DNA of 64,000 bases from Taibaiella koreensis (GCF_003545715.1 NZ_QVNU01000002.1:1-64000); one strand, 5' to 3'; shown: positions 1 to 8,124, counted from the stretch's first letter. Numbers and translations: made by a program. The notes: generated from the sequence alone by a model not told the origin.

Positions 1-120
1 GGGTAACCCTTCAGGCAGGGTCAGGCTAATTAACTCTAAATAGGGATTGGACAAAACGTTTGGATTTTAGACGCAAAGCAAGTCCTTTTTTTGAAATCCC
101 CCAGATATTCCGCTTGATCC

Positions 121-617
121 ATGATCTTCACCATAAACACGCCCAAGGTATTCAGCCACCGTTCAGGCCGCTATGCGTCCCGACCGGCTTGCCGCGCAGA
201 ATGGTTGGCAAAGACCGCCGGTTGGAACGCGCTGGCTACAAGTCGCAGAAGCAGCTGCAATCGTACCTCTAGAACAATATCCCGGGTATAACCGAGCGCA
301 CAGCGATCTGAACGGACCGGGATGATCTTCACCATAAACAAGCTCAAGGTATTTCAGCCGCCGTTCAGGCCGCGATGCGTCCCGACCGGCTTGCCGCACA
401 GAATGGTTGGCAAAAACCGCCGGTCGGAACGCGCTGGCTACAAGTCGCAGAAGCAGCCGCAATCGTACCTATAGAACAATATCCCGGGTATAACTAAGCG
501 CACAGCGATCTGAACGGACCCGGATGATTTTCACCATAAACACGCTCAAGGTATTCAGCCACCGGTCAGGCCGCTAATGCATCCCGACCGGCTTGCCGCG
601 CAGGGTGGCCCGACGGC
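121..617. repeat. 201-bp tandem repeat, about 2.5 copies
   Basis: Three copies begin at 121, 322 and 524, each opening with ATGAT.TTCACCATAAACA, so the period is 201-202 bp. The first two copies are nearly identical; the third stops near 617 after the segment GACCGGCTTGCCGCGCAG. Each unit contains an inverted repeat, clearest in copy 2, where CCGACCGGC at 382-390 pairs with GCCGGTCGG at 419-427. Open frames across it lack gene-like features and I do not call them. The first 120 bases of the window hold nothing I recognise. A diverged piece of the unit recurs at 43520-43580. Confidence 0.85.
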
Positions 618-634
618 TTGAAAGTCCCAAAAGG

Positions 635-670
635 AAAGTACCCCGGCATGATTCAAGCGGGGTACTTTTT
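635..670. terminator. Bidirectional hairpin terminator
   Basis: AAAGTACCCC at 635-644 pairs with GGGGTACTTT at 659-668, giving a 10-bp stem flanked by A and T runs on both sides, so it can act on either strand. It lies beyond the 3' end of the leftward Cys-rich peptide gene (stop at 752) and just right of the tandem repeat. Confidence 0.75.
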
Positions 671-751
671 TCCAGACCTGATGCACGCTATAACCCTTAT
701 GACCCGGGATAGCGTACAAATGCTGCTAATGGGCCGTCAGGGGGGCAATAA

Positions 752-1030
752 TTAGCCAATACAAGGCTGCAGCTGGGAGCAATTGGGTGGCCAGGTAGGG
801 CAAGTGTTCGTATTGCAGTTGAGCACGGTATCACAATTGTGCTGTGTCTTAAGGCAATCGATCACCGTGCAGGCAATACCACAGGTCGCTTCGCCGGTAC
901 AGCTATAATACTGACATATGGTTACGGTGCCGCCTTTGGCGCCACCGGCAAGGGCTTCACCCCCCGCCTGTAGCGGCGCTATGTTCTTTTTTTTCAATGA
1001 AAGCTTCGCGTTCAGGTGTTTCTTTTTCAT
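752..1030 (-). CDS. Orphan Cys-rich RiPP-like precursor (class I lanthipeptide-type leader)
   Basis: A 92-residue peptide. Residues 1-22 are a basic leader (MKKK, then KLSLKKKNIAPL), followed by a Gly-rich stretch with GG pairs at 23-24, 29-30 and 33-34. The remaining 58 residues hold ten cysteines (39, 44, 50, 54, 59, 66, 72, 77, 84, 90) and many Thr and Ser. This layout matches the Bacteroidota class I lanthipeptide-like or 'natural product precursor' families. The ATG at 1030 is chosen because it starts the KKK leader; the frame is open further upstream only through a TTG. No dehydratase, cyclase or peptidase-transporter gene is near, so the modification is unknown. A second peptide of the same plan lies at 44317-44574. 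It could also be a disulfide-rich secreted peptide. Confidence 0.7.
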   Translation of the reverse strand: MKKKHLNAKLSLKKKNIAPLQAGGEALAGGAKGGTVTICQYYSCTGEATCGIACTVIDCLKTQHNCDTVLNCNTNTCPTWPPNCSQLQPCIG

Positions 1031-1150
1031 TGCGCTTGATGTTTGGTAAGCTACAAAACTCCGGTAAGGCGCTGCAGCTTCCCTGCAGTACAACAACTTT
1101 TAGGGCGGATTTAGCAATACTTATAAACTAATGAAATATTTCGCACCAAA

Positions 1151-1200
1151 TCTTTGTGTTCTTTGCGTACAACTTAGCGTCCTTTGCGGTTAACGAAGAA
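1151..1200. repeat. CTTTGCG-rich intergenic repeat
   Basis: The stretch contains imperfect repeats of CTTTGyGT and TTAGCGTCCTTTGCGGTTAA. From memory, similar intergenic strings recur in many Bacteroidota and other environmental genomes; I cannot confirm that here. It lies between two leftward genes, upstream of the RiPP-like precursor. Confidence 0.4.
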
Positions 1201-1256
1201 TTTTTCCTTTGAAAAAAGGTTTCAACCAAACGGCATTGTATCGGGATACTCAATTT

Positions 1257-1742
1257 TCAATATTTGCCCAGCTGCTTCATCATGCCCAGCTCGTCGGTAA
1301 CGCGCCAATGTTCTACAATACGACCATGGCTGATCTTTTCAATATTGATCTGCTCAACGGCGATGCGCTTACCCGTTGGCGCCATACCAAACAGGTCGCC
1401 GGTATGGGTTCCGGTCATCAGTACTCTCGCTACTACGCGATCTTCCGTTACAATAATATCTTTGATCTCATAGTGAAGATCGGGGAAGGCTTTACGGATC
1501 GCCAATACGATCGGCTTCAAGCCCTGCGGGCCAGGTTCCGGATGGGCCACAGAAGGGGTATGGTTGATATAACCCGCATCAAGTAAAGTATCCAGGGCCT
1601 CCAACCGGCCTTTATTCCAGACTTCATCAAAGTAAATCCGGATCATCCCGCGATTATGATCCAAAGTGCTCTGCTGGGCATACAGAGGACCCGTAATAGC
1701 GGGCACAACAAGCAATGCCAGCAATAAGATACGTTCTTTCAT
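1257..1742 (-). CDS. Secreted SnoaL-like / ester-cyclase family protein
   Basis: A protein of 161 residues from the ATG at 1742. It opens with a signal peptide (MKERILLLALLVVPAITG, cleavage probably after PLYA) followed by a SnoaL-like fold of the NTF2 superfamily. Family marks include the FDEVWNKG segment, a YINHTP motif, GLKPIVLAIRKAFPDLHYEI and a C-terminal EHWRVTDELGMMKQLG. Members include polyketide cyclases but most, like this one, have no known substrate. The signal peptide places it in the periplasm or outside. A TTG at 1754 is an alternative start, but would put four polar residues before the signal peptide. No functional partner is evident nearby. Confidence 0.8.
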   Translation of the reverse strand: MKERILLLALLVVPAITGPLYAQQSTLDHNRGMIRIYFDEVWNKGRLEALDTLLDAGYINHTPSVAHPEPGPQGLKPIVLAIRKAFPDLHYEIKDIIVTEDRVVARVLMTGTHTGDLFGMAPTGKRIAVEQINIEKISHGRIVEHWRVTDELGMMKQLGKY

Positions 1743-1919
1743 TTTTTCCTGCAAAAGAAGTACAAAACAGGGTAGGAAACATTAAAGTAGTTGAAGAATG
1801 GCCGGCAAGGCCTACATAGTCATCTGTAAGCATAAGCTATTTTTAATTGATAGCTTTATTTACAGAACCGATCTCCCATTTCAGAAGAAAGTGTTAACTT
1901 AGGTAAAAGCTATGTATCT

Positions 1920-2090
1920 ATGTGGAGGAGTTTGAGACGGAATGTATTGATTATTGCCGTGCTGGCCGTGGCCAACATTGCCATTATGAAATACAATAAG
2001 ACCCGTTATGAAAGCGACAAAAAGGTGAGCACTTTGATGATTACCGGTGCGGAAGAACCGGCAAGGGATAGCTTATCGCCGAGACCTTAG
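1920..2090 (+). CDS. Small single-pass membrane protein
   Basis: A 56-residue frame starting ATG TGG AGG. After a short basic head (MWRSLRRN) comes one hydrophobic segment (VLIIAVLAVANIAIM), then a basic and polar tail ending in SPRP. A near-consensus -7 box, TAACTTAG, sits at 1895-1902, about 18 bases before the start. It ends 25 bases before a strong hairpin shared with the convergent etfA. I do not recognise the family. The charge pattern and membrane segment make it a plausible real gene; comparative data would decide. Confidence 0.5.
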   Translation: MWRSLRRNVLIIAVLAVANIAIMKYNKTRYESDKKVSTLMITGAEEPARDSLSPRP

Positions 2091-2114
2091 CCGGAATGAG
2101 GCATGTCTTACATG

Positions 2115-2153
2115 CAGACTGGCTATTGCCCTTTGGGAGCAATAGCCAGTCTG
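2115..2153. terminator. Perfect 14-bp hairpin between convergent genes
   Basis: CAGACTGGCTATTG at 2115-2128 pairs perfectly with CAATAGCCAGTCTG at 2140-2153 around an 11-base loop. It lies between the small rightward gene (stop 2090) and the leftward etfA (stop 2222). There is no long T run, so termination is inferred from position and stem strength. Confidence 0.6.
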
Positions 2154-2221
2154 CTGAATACGCATTAAGAATTAAGTTACAAAGGCCATCCAACGATAGC
2201 CTTTGTGCGCCTTTTCGGCAA

Positions 2222-3202
2222 TTAATTATGAGAAGCTTTGAATTTGTTTACTGCTTCTGTAAGCTTGGGCAGCACCTCGAAGGCATCGCCTACTACGCCG
2301 TAGTCTGCTGCCTTAAAGAAGGGCGCTTCCGGATCTTTATTGATCACCACTATCGTTTTGGAGCTGTTGACACCGGCAAGGTGCTGAATGGCACCTGAGA
2401 TGCCTACGGCTATATAAAGATTAGGGCGTATCGTGCCACCGGTTTGTCCCACGTGCTCATGGTGAGGACGCCAGTGTGCATCGGCTACAGGACGGCTGCA
2501 GGCCAGGGTGGCTCCCAGGGCTTTTCCGAGATCTTCCAGGATGCCCCAGTTTTCGGGTCCCTTAAGACCACGACCGCCTGATACTACAAGCTCCGCTTCA
2601 CTCAACGGGATCTCGCCTTTTACTACCTCTTCAGATACTTTTTTGATACCGAAATCGGCATCGCCCAGGTTAAGGTTCAGGGCTTCCACGCTCACGGCGC
2701 CATCTCCTTTGGTTACACCAAAAGTATTGGGCACCAAGGCTATCACTTTAATATCCGAATTGATCTTTACAAAAGCAAAGGCCTTACCGGAGAATACCGT
2801 TTTTTTCACCACGAAACCATTGTCGGTGCTGGGGTAGTCGATAGCGCCCGATACCAGGCCTGCTTTCAACTGGGCCGCTACGATACCGGCAACAGCCTTA
2901 CCGCTTACATTGTAAGAAACAACGATCACCTTGGCATCGCTTTGCTGTGCTGCGGCGGTGATCGCTTTGGCATAAGCCCTGGCGTTGAAGCTATCGAAAC
3001 GGGCATCATTGCCGTGCAGTACTTTGGTGGCGCCATATTGGCCCAACTGGTTCAGCTCATCATTGCTTACGGTGCCCAGCACCACGGCCACTACATCGCC
3101 GCCGCCAATACGCCTGGCGGTTTCTGCAGCATAGTTCACAGTTTCAAAGGCTTTCTTTTTAAAAGAACCTTGTGTATGATCGACAAATACTAATACTGAC
3201 AT
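2222..3202 (-). CDS. etfA: Electron transfer flavoprotein, alpha subunit
   Basis: A 326-residue protein, usual for the family. It holds FAD in the heterodimeric flavoprotein that takes electrons from acyl-CoA and other dehydrogenases and hands them to a quinone oxidoreductase. The N-terminal half (MSVLVFVDHTQGSFKK) is the adenine-nucleotide alpha-hydrolase-like domain. The C-terminal half has the FAD-binding signature GGRGLKGPENW and LYIAVGISGAIQHLAG, then NKDPEAPFF and a final DAFEVLPKLTEAV. It is the second gene of an operon, 44 bases after etfB. No acyl-CoA dehydrogenase is adjacent. Confidence 0.97.
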   Translation of the reverse strand: MSVLVFVDHTQGSFKKKAFETVNYAAETARRIGGGDVVAVVLGTVSNDELNQLGQYGATKVLHGNDARFDSFNARAYAKAITAAAQQSDAKVIVVSYNVSGKAVAGIVAAQLKAGLVSGAIDYPSTDNGFVVKKTVFSGKAFAFVKINSDIKVIALVPNTFGVTKGDGAVSVEALNLNLGDADFGIKKVSEEVVKGEIPLSEAELVVSGGRGLKGPENWGILEDLGKALGATLACSRPVADAHWRPHHEHVGQTGGTIRPNLYIAVGISGAIQHLAGVNSSKTIVVINKDPEAPFFKAADYGVVGDAFEVLPKLTEAVNKFKASHN

Positions 3203-3246
3203 ATCTTTTGAAATTGGGAAATTTGAATTAAGGTTGACGATAGTGG

Positions 3247-3990
3247 TTAGATCACTTTGGCCTGACTGTGCAATGCTTCCACCAGCTCATCCATCTGGTC
3301 CACGGTAAACAGCTTTACACCTGTTTTGGCAGGAGGCATCTCATAAGATACGATCTCAGTAAGTGCATTGGCCGCCACGGGCTCCACTACGTTCAGGGGC
3401 TTGGTACGTGCCGCCATAATACCACGCATGTTGGGGATACGGGCTTCGGCCATACCCTTCTGACAGGAGATAACCATTGGAAGGGGCGCCGTATCGGTTT
3501 CTTCCCCACCTTCAATCTCCCTTTTCACCGTTACGGTTGTACCGTCTACATTGAGACTTGTAGCAAAGCCAATGTAATTGTAATCCAGTGCGCCGGCAAT
3601 AGTAGCACCTACAGAGGCATTGTTATAGTCAATAGACTCTTTACCGGTAAGGATAAGATCATAGTCTTTATCCTTGGCAAAAGCAGCGATCTGGTCGGCT
3701 ACCATAAACGTATCGTGGCTCTCGGCGTTGATACGGAAGGCCTGATCGCCACCCAGGGCCAGGGCCTTGCGCATTACGGCTTCGGCGCCGGCATTGCCTA
3801 CAGTTACCAGGTGTATCTCAGAGGCTGTTCCTGCTTCCTTCAGCTCCAGTGCGCGCACCAGCGCGTACCACTCATCATAGGGATTAATGATGTAAGTGAC
3901 ACCTTGCTCGTTGAACCTGGTATTGTTGTCGGTGAACGCAATTTTAGCCGTAGTGTCCGGAGCCTGGGCAATACAAACAAGTATTTTCAT
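3247..3990 (-). CDS. etfB: Electron transfer flavoprotein, beta subunit
   Basis: A 247-residue protein beginning MKILVCIAQAPDTTAKI, a standard beta-subunit opening. It carries the VTVGNAGAEAVMRKALALGGD and LTGKESIDYNNASVG segments that bind AMP and contact the alpha subunit. It is first in the etfB-etfA operon. About 45 bases upstream is a -7 box (4035-4042), and further up a perfect dyad (4076-4107) that may be an operator. The ATG at 3990 is the only sensible start. Confidence 0.97.
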   Translation of the reverse strand: MKILVCIAQAPDTTAKIAFTDNNTRFNEQGVTYIINPYDEWYALVRALELKEAGTASEIHLVTVGNAGAEAVMRKALALGGDQAFRINAESHDTFMVADQIAAFAKDKDYDLILTGKESIDYNNASVGATIAGALDYNYIGFATSLNVDGTTVTVKREIEGGEETDTAPLPMVISCQKGMAEARIPNMRGIMAARTKPLNVVEPVAANALTEIVSYEMPPAKTGVKLFTVDQMDELVEALHSQAKVI

Positions 3991-4034
3991 TGAACGGAAT
4001 ATTTTTTGCTTAAAATTAAGTAGTGAAATGTGCG

Positions 4035-4042
4035 CAAAGATA
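4035..4042 (-). promoter_or_regulatory. Bacteroidota-type -7 box for etfBA
   Basis: On the minus strand the bases read TATCTTTG, an exact match to TAnnTTTG, 45 bases before the etfB start. A TTG at the -33 position is not clear. Confidence 0.55.
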
Positions 4043-4075
4043 ATTAAGAAATATGATTGGCCGGTAATTTAACTG

Positions 4076-4107
4076 TCAAAAAAATGAACAAACGTTCATT
4101 TTTTTGA
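4076..4107. promoter_or_regulatory. Perfect dyad upstream of etfBA, possible TetR-type operator
   Basis: TCAAAAAAATGAAC at 4076-4089 and GTTCATTTTTTTGA at 4094-4107 are perfect inverted copies around AAAC. The core TGAAC-N4-GTTCA looks like a TetR-family operator. It sits upstream of the etfBA -7 box and between two genes read leftward. The A and T runs also allow a terminator reading, but a separate terminator (4122-4149) already serves the gene to its right. Confidence 0.55.
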
Positions 4108-4121
4108 CCCAGGTACAACAA

Positions 4122-4149
4122 AAAAGGAAGCCTGGTACAGCTTCCTTTT
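4122..4149. terminator. Bidirectional terminator
   Basis: AAAAGGAAGC at 4122-4131 pairs with GCTTCCTTTT at 4140-4149 around an 8-base loop, with flanking A and T runs. It lies 25 bases beyond the stop of the leftward outer-membrane protein gene. Confidence 0.8.
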
Positions 4150-4173
4150 GATATTTTATCACATCAAGGTAGG

Positions 4174-5052
4174 TTACCTGCGTCCGAAAATACGCGGGCA
4201 GGTGGTTTGAATGTATTTTTTCACATTGCCAAAGGCATCGAAATAAATGGTAACAGAAAGACCGGCGGTCCAGTACCAGTCGTTGCGTTTATAATCACCG
4301 CGCTGGAACTGGTAGTTGGGATAGTTACCATCCCATTGGCGGGTTGTATTGCCGCGGTAAGACATGTCTACAGATTTTTGACCTTTATAAGCCAGCAGGG
4401 TATCCATGTTAACATACGAACGGCTTACATCGTCGAGATAGTCGGTAGAGGTATAGCGAAGTCCTACTTCGGCGGAGATCACCAATGTGTTGCCGACAAA
4501 GCATTTTACACCGCCGCCAAATGGAAAAACGGCGTTCACCAGGGGATATACTTTACGGTCGGGATACTGAGGCAGCCCCTGGCCTTCTGTGCTCAGGTTG
4601 CGCAGCACCACTTTATCGTCGTTAGCGTCTTTGGTAAAGGGGCTTCCATAGAAAGCACCGATACCGCCGAAGATATAAGGTGTGAAATGGAATTTCTCCA
4701 TATCGATCGGCAGCAGGTTCAGCTCGATACCGCCATATACTTCTACCAGGTTATTGGCAAAATTCAGGTTACGGCGCTTATTGGCCGCGATCTCGGAAAG
4801 ACTGTCGGCAGCGGTGACCCTGATGTAGGAGGCGCTGAAGCGGAAACCGACACTCGGGTTGATAAAATATTTATAGATGATGCCGCCGCTTGGCTTATAG
4901 GTCCTGCTGTTAGCTGTTCCGGTAGGTATCCATTTGGATTGCAGGTCGCCATAGTAATTGGCTACCCCTCCCCAAATACCGATCTCATGATGCTTTTGAG
5001 CGGAAGCAAATAGTGGAAGGGCAATAAGACAAGAAAGTAATAGTCTTTTCAA
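4174..5052 (-). CDS. Outer-membrane beta-barrel protein (DUF6089-like)
   Basis: A 292-residue protein read from TTG at 5052, where a signal peptide starts (KRLLLSCLIALPLFASAQ). The mature part opens with HHEIGIWGGVANYYGDLQ, typical of the DUF6089 outer-membrane proteins of Bacteroidota. It alternates aromatic beta strands (FRFSASYIRV, FTPYIFGGIGAFYG, LVISAEVGLRYT) and ends near WYWTAGLSVTIYF plus a basic tail. These proteins are predicted small barrels of unknown function. The frame is open for 18 codons upstream to another TTG at 5106, but that would bury the signal peptide, so 5052 is preferred. No ATG start is available. Confidence 0.75.
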   Translation of the reverse strand: MKRLLLSCLIALPLFASAQKHHEIGIWGGVANYYGDLQSKWIPTGTANSRTYKPSGGIIYKYFINPSVGFRFSASYIRVTAADSLSEIAANKRRNLNFANNLVEVYGGIELNLLPIDMEKFHFTPYIFGGIGAFYGSPFTKDANDDKVVLRNLSTEGQGLPQYPDRKVYPLVNAVFPFGGGVKCFVGNTLVISAEVGLRYTSTDYLDDVSRSYVNMDTLLAYKGQKSVDMSYRGNTTRQWDGNYPNYQFQRGDYKRNDWYWTAGLSVTIYFDAFGNVKKYIQTTCPRIFGRR

Positions 5053-5191
5053 GGGAACAATTTTAGTATTTAAAAACACAGCGGCAAGTCCTTCCGGACA
5101 AGCCAATTTAATACACGATTAACAAAAGACGTTACAAATATAATTTTTAGAATCGAAAAACAAAAGCCGGGCTGATATTTTTTTAAACCGC

Positions 5192-5623
5192 TTACGGGCG
5201 AGCCTGCGATAGCAGCCTCTTCCGAAAGTTAATACGCCGGAGGCGCCTCCGGCGTCCGGTTTTCTGTAGCGGTAAGCGCACGGCTCGAAGCCATAGCCAT
5301 GAATACATGGCGGTAATAAAGCCCATCAGAACGAAACCCAGGATCCACATTACTTTCTCTCCACCCTCCAGAAGCGGGTTACGGGCAATAAATACAATGC
5401 CCAACACCCGGTAAAGCATACCACTTAAACCCAATACCGTAGCAGCAATGAATATGCCGGGAGAAAACATGTCTCTGAGCATACTCTCCGGCAGCTGCCC
5501 TGGCGCGACCTTGTGCACTGCTTGTAGCATATCGGTGACCAGATGAATATAATAATAGACAAAAACGCCGAATGACAGCGCGGATAGTACAAAGGCTATG
5601 ACGAAAAGGCGATACAGGCTCAT
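5192..5623 (-). CDS. Small integral membrane protein of unknown function
   Basis: A 143-residue protein with three clear hydrophobic segments: near 5-27, 55-80 and 90-113. The C-terminal 30 residues are very basic (KTGRRRRLRRINFRKR), so this end is probably cytoplasmic by the positive-inside rule. I do not recognise the family. It is read away from the E1 dehydrogenase gene; the two starts are about 107 bases apart. Confidence 0.6.
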   Translation of the reverse strand: MSLYRLFVIAFVLSALSFGVFVYYYIHLVTDMLQAVHKVAPGQLPESMLRDMFSPGIFIAATVLGLSGMLYRVLGIVFIARNPLLEGGEKVMWILGFVLMGFITAMYSWLWLRAVRLPLQKTGRRRRLRRINFRKRLLSQARP

Positions 5624-5703
5624 TGCTTATTTTTTTGGATGCTAATATACGGAAAGCCATCCGGGTCCGGGGAAAAAGAGCTTATGCCCTCTGCTTTTTC
5701 TTT

Positions 5704-5711
5704 TACCTTTG
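5704..5711 (+). promoter_or_regulatory. -7 box for the E1 dehydrogenase gene
   Basis: TACCTTTG matches TAnnTTTG exactly and ends 19 bases before the ATG at 5731, which supports that start over the open frame further upstream. Confidence 0.6.
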
Positions 5712-5730
5712 CGCCAAATTTTTGGAATTT

Positions 5731-7710
5731 ATGCAGTTTTCCCGCGAAGGAATATCGGACGATATGCTGAAAGCGCTTTATACCGCCATCGTAAAGCCCC
5801 GGATGATCGAAGAAAAAATGCTGATCCTGCTGCGCCAGGGCAGGGTAAGCAAATGGTTCAGCGGTATTGGCCAGGAAGCAATCGCTGTTGGCGCTACCAT
5901 GGCGCTGGATGAGGACGAGTATGTAATGCCCTTGCACCGCAACCTGGGTGTATTCACTGTACGCAAAATGCCTTTTTCCAAGCTATTCCTGCAATGGCAG
6001 GGCCGCAAAGAGGGCTACAGCAAGGGGCGTGAGCGCTCTTTCCACTTTGGCAGCAACGAGCACCATATTTGCGGCATGATATCCCATCTGGGACCGCAGC
6101 TGGCTATTGCCGATGGTGTGGCGCTGGCCCATAAGCTTCGTAAGGAAGACAAAGTTTCGCTGGCTTTTTCCGGCGACGGCGGCACCAGCGAAGGCGATTT
6201 TCATGAAGCGCTGAACACTGCTGCCGTATGGGGCCTGCCTGTGATCTTTATGATCGAAAACAACGGCTATGGCCTCAGCACACCCGTCAATGAGCAATTT
6301 GTGTGCCGGCAACTGGCCGACAAAGCGGTTGGCTATGGCATGAAAGGGATCACGATCGACGGCAATAACCTGCTCGAAGTATACCGGACCGTGCAGGAAG
6401 CCCGCGAATACTGCATCAGGGAACAGAAACCGATATTGATCGAAGCGATGACCTTCCGCATGCGCGGTCATGAGGAAGCGAGCGGTACCAAATATGTACC
6501 CAAGGAGCTGTTTGAGGAATGGGGTAAGAAAGACCCGGTAAAGAACTACGAAGATTTCCTGCTGAAAGAAAAGCTGCTGGACGCCGGCGCTATTGAAAAA
6601 ATAAGAGAAACTATCCAACAGGAGATCGAAGAAGGCCTGGAAATCGGCTTTGCTGCGGCCCCCATTGTGCCGGATGTAGCAGAAGAGCTGGCTGATGTTT
6701 ATAAGCCTTTCCGGTCTGTAACCACCGATACTTCGGCAATGGCCCGGAGTGAGAAAAAAATGATACAAGCCCTGAGCGAGGGTATGAAGCAGGCCATGGA
6801 ACGCCATGACAACCTGGTGCTGATGGGACAGGATATCGCCGAATATGGCGGCGCGTTCAAGGTAACCGAAGGATTCGTCGAGCAATTTGGCAAAGCAAGG
6901 GTACGCAATACCCCGTTGTGCGAGAGCGCGATCGTAGGTACGGCGCTTGGCCTTTCCATTAAGGGTTTCAAGTCGATGATGGAAATGCAGTTCGCCGATT
7001 TCGTAACGGTAGGCTTCAACCAGATCATCAACAACCTGGCAAAGATCTATTACCGCTGGGCCCAGCATGCCGATGTGGTGGTGCGCATGCCTACCGGCGG
7101 AGGCGTGGGCGCCGGCCCCTTTCATTCGCAAAGCAATGAGGCGTGGTTTACCCATACCCCAGGCCTCAAGGTGGTTTATCCTTCCACACCGGAAGATGCC
7201 AAAGGCTTGCTGCTGGCGGCATTTGAAGACCCCAACCCGGTTATGTTCTTTGAGCACAAGGCCCTTTACCGCAGTGTGAGCGGCATGGTACCCAGCGACT
7301 ATTATACGATCGAGATCGGAAAGGCCCGCGTGGTGCAAGAAGGCGAGGAGTTAACGATCATTACCTATGGCAGCGGCGTACACTGGGCCATGGATTACGC
7401 CCGCCGGCATCCCGACCGTTCCCTGTATATACTTGACCTGCGTACGCTGCTGCCGCTCGACTATGAAGCTGTGCGTATAGCTGTCGAAGCCACGGGCAAG
7501 GTGCTGCTATTGCACGAGGACACACTTACCGGCGGCATTGGCGGCGAGCTGAGCGCCTGGATCGCCGAGCATTGCTTTGAACGGCTGGACGCTCCCGTAA
7601 TGCGCTGTGCCAGCCTGGATTCGCCAGTGCCTTTCGCCGTGGAGCTGGAGCAGGCCTTCCTGGCCAAAGGGCGGCTGGACGAGGCCATCAATAAGCTGGC
7701 GCAATATTAA
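5731..7710 (+). CDS. Fused E1 alpha-beta subunit of a 2-oxoacid dehydrogenase complex
   Basis: A 659-residue thiamine-diphosphate enzyme that decarboxylates a 2-oxoacid and passes the acyl group to the lipoyl E2. Residues 1 to about 335 are E1-alpha, with the ThDP/Mg motif GDGGTSEGDFHE from residue 148 and the following IENNGYGLSTP, plus MRGHEEASGTKYVP. From about 340 to the end is E1-beta (LMGQDIAEYGGAFKVTEGF, then TPLCESAIVGTALGLSIKG). Alpha and beta are normally separate proteins; the fusion is common in Bacteroidota. Branched-chain 2-oxoacids or pyruvate are both possible substrates; the alpha half looks more like the branched-chain type. E2 and E3 genes are not in this window. Confidence 0.88.
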   Translation: MQFSREGISDDMLKALYTAIVKPRMIEEKMLILLRQGRVSKWFSGIGQEAIAVGATMALDEDEYVMPLHRNLGVFTVRKMPFSKLFLQWQGRKEGYSKGRERSFHFGSNEHHICGMISHLGPQLAIADGVALAHKLRKEDKVSLAFSGDGGTSEGDFHEALNTAAVWGLPVIFMIENNGYGLSTPVNEQFVCRQLADKAVGYGMKGITIDGNNLLEVYRTVQEAREYCIREQKPILIEAMTFRMRGHEEASGTKYVPKELFEEWGKKDPVKNYEDFLLKEKLLDAGAIEKIRETIQQEIEEGLEIGFAAAPIVPDVAEELADVYKPFRSVTTDTSAMARSEKKMIQALSEGMKQAMERHDNLVLMGQDIAEYGGAFKVTEGFVEQFGKARVRNTPLCESAIVGTALGLSIKGFKSMMEMQFADFVTVGFNQIINNLAKIYYRWAQHADVVVRMPTGGGVGAGPFHSQSNEAWFTHTPGLKVVYPSTPEDAKGLLLAAFEDPNPVMFFEHKALYRSVSGMVPSDYYTIEIGKARVVQEGEELTIITYGSGVHWAMDYARRHPDRSLYILDLRTLLPLDYEAVRIAVEATGKVLLLHEDTLTGGIGGELSAWIAEHCFERLDAPVMRCASLDSPVPFAVELEQAFLAKGRLDEAINKLAQY

Positions 7711-7757
7711 AAGAGATTGACCATCCACATATAGGAAACAAGCTATTTCCGGTCCTT

Positions 7758-7802
7758 GAGTCTGTCGAAAGGGCAACGATATTATGGTGCTTCGACAGGC
7801 TC
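7758..7802. repeat. GAGnCTGTCGAA inverted repeat
   Basis: GAGTCTGTCGAA at 7758-7769 faces TTCGACAGGCTC at 7791-7802, with one mismatch in 12. Similar TTCGACAGGCTCAG palindromes are, from memory, widespread intergenic repeats. It lies 48 bases after the E1 stop in a gene-free stretch (7711-8124) and may help end that transcript. Confidence 0.5.
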
Positions 7803-7934
7803 AGCAGCCGTGAGAGAAGGCAGAATGATCCAATGTTTCCCATATGCGGATAGCCAGTTAAAGGAGATAAAAAAAACTGTGAACAGAGCCAGGCGAATCT
7901 TTCTTATGGCTAACAGATAAGGAGGATAATGAGC

Positions 7935-7968
7935 TGGATGAATGATTTCTTTAGAAATCATTCATCCA
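7935..7968. terminator. 15-bp hairpin upstream of the rpmH promoter
   Basis: TGGATGAATGATTTC at 7935-7949 pairs perfectly with GAAATCATTCATCCA at 7954-7968 around TTTA, and TTTATATTTG follows. It insulates the rpmH operon from upstream reading, or is a structured leader. A TATATTTG at 7971-7978 also fits a -7 box but lacks a matching -33 TTG. Confidence 0.55.
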
Positions 7969-8015
7969 TTTATATTTGCAGGCAGCGAAGGGGAGAAAAT
8001 GATTGAAAAATCTTT

Positions 8016-8045
8016 TTGCCATTCAGAAAAATACGCATACCTTTG
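8016..8045 (+). promoter_or_regulatory. Promoter of rpmH-rnpA-yidD
   Basis: TTG at 8016-8018, a 19-base spacer and TACCTTTG at 8038-8045 give a full match to the Bacteroidota sigma-ABfr consensus. It leaves a leader of about 70 bases before rpmH. Confidence 0.8.
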
Positions 8046-8124
8046 CAGTCCTTTTGGAAAAAGGCGTCACACAGATGTCTGACCAGGCAGGAAAAAATTG
8101 CATCATTTTAAGAATTAGCATATT

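Noticed and set aside
163-462. 99-residue leftward frame inside the tandem repeat
   Set aside because: It exists only because the 201-bp unit is a multiple of three; composition is not protein-like and it has no start signals.
4076-4107. The dyad as the terminator of the outer-membrane protein gene
   Set aside because: A better-placed terminator lies at 4122-4149, so this use is less likely, although not excluded.
5983-7338. 451-residue frame opposite the E1 dehydrogenase
   Set aside because: Antisense to a well-conserved gene; an artefact of high-GC third positions.
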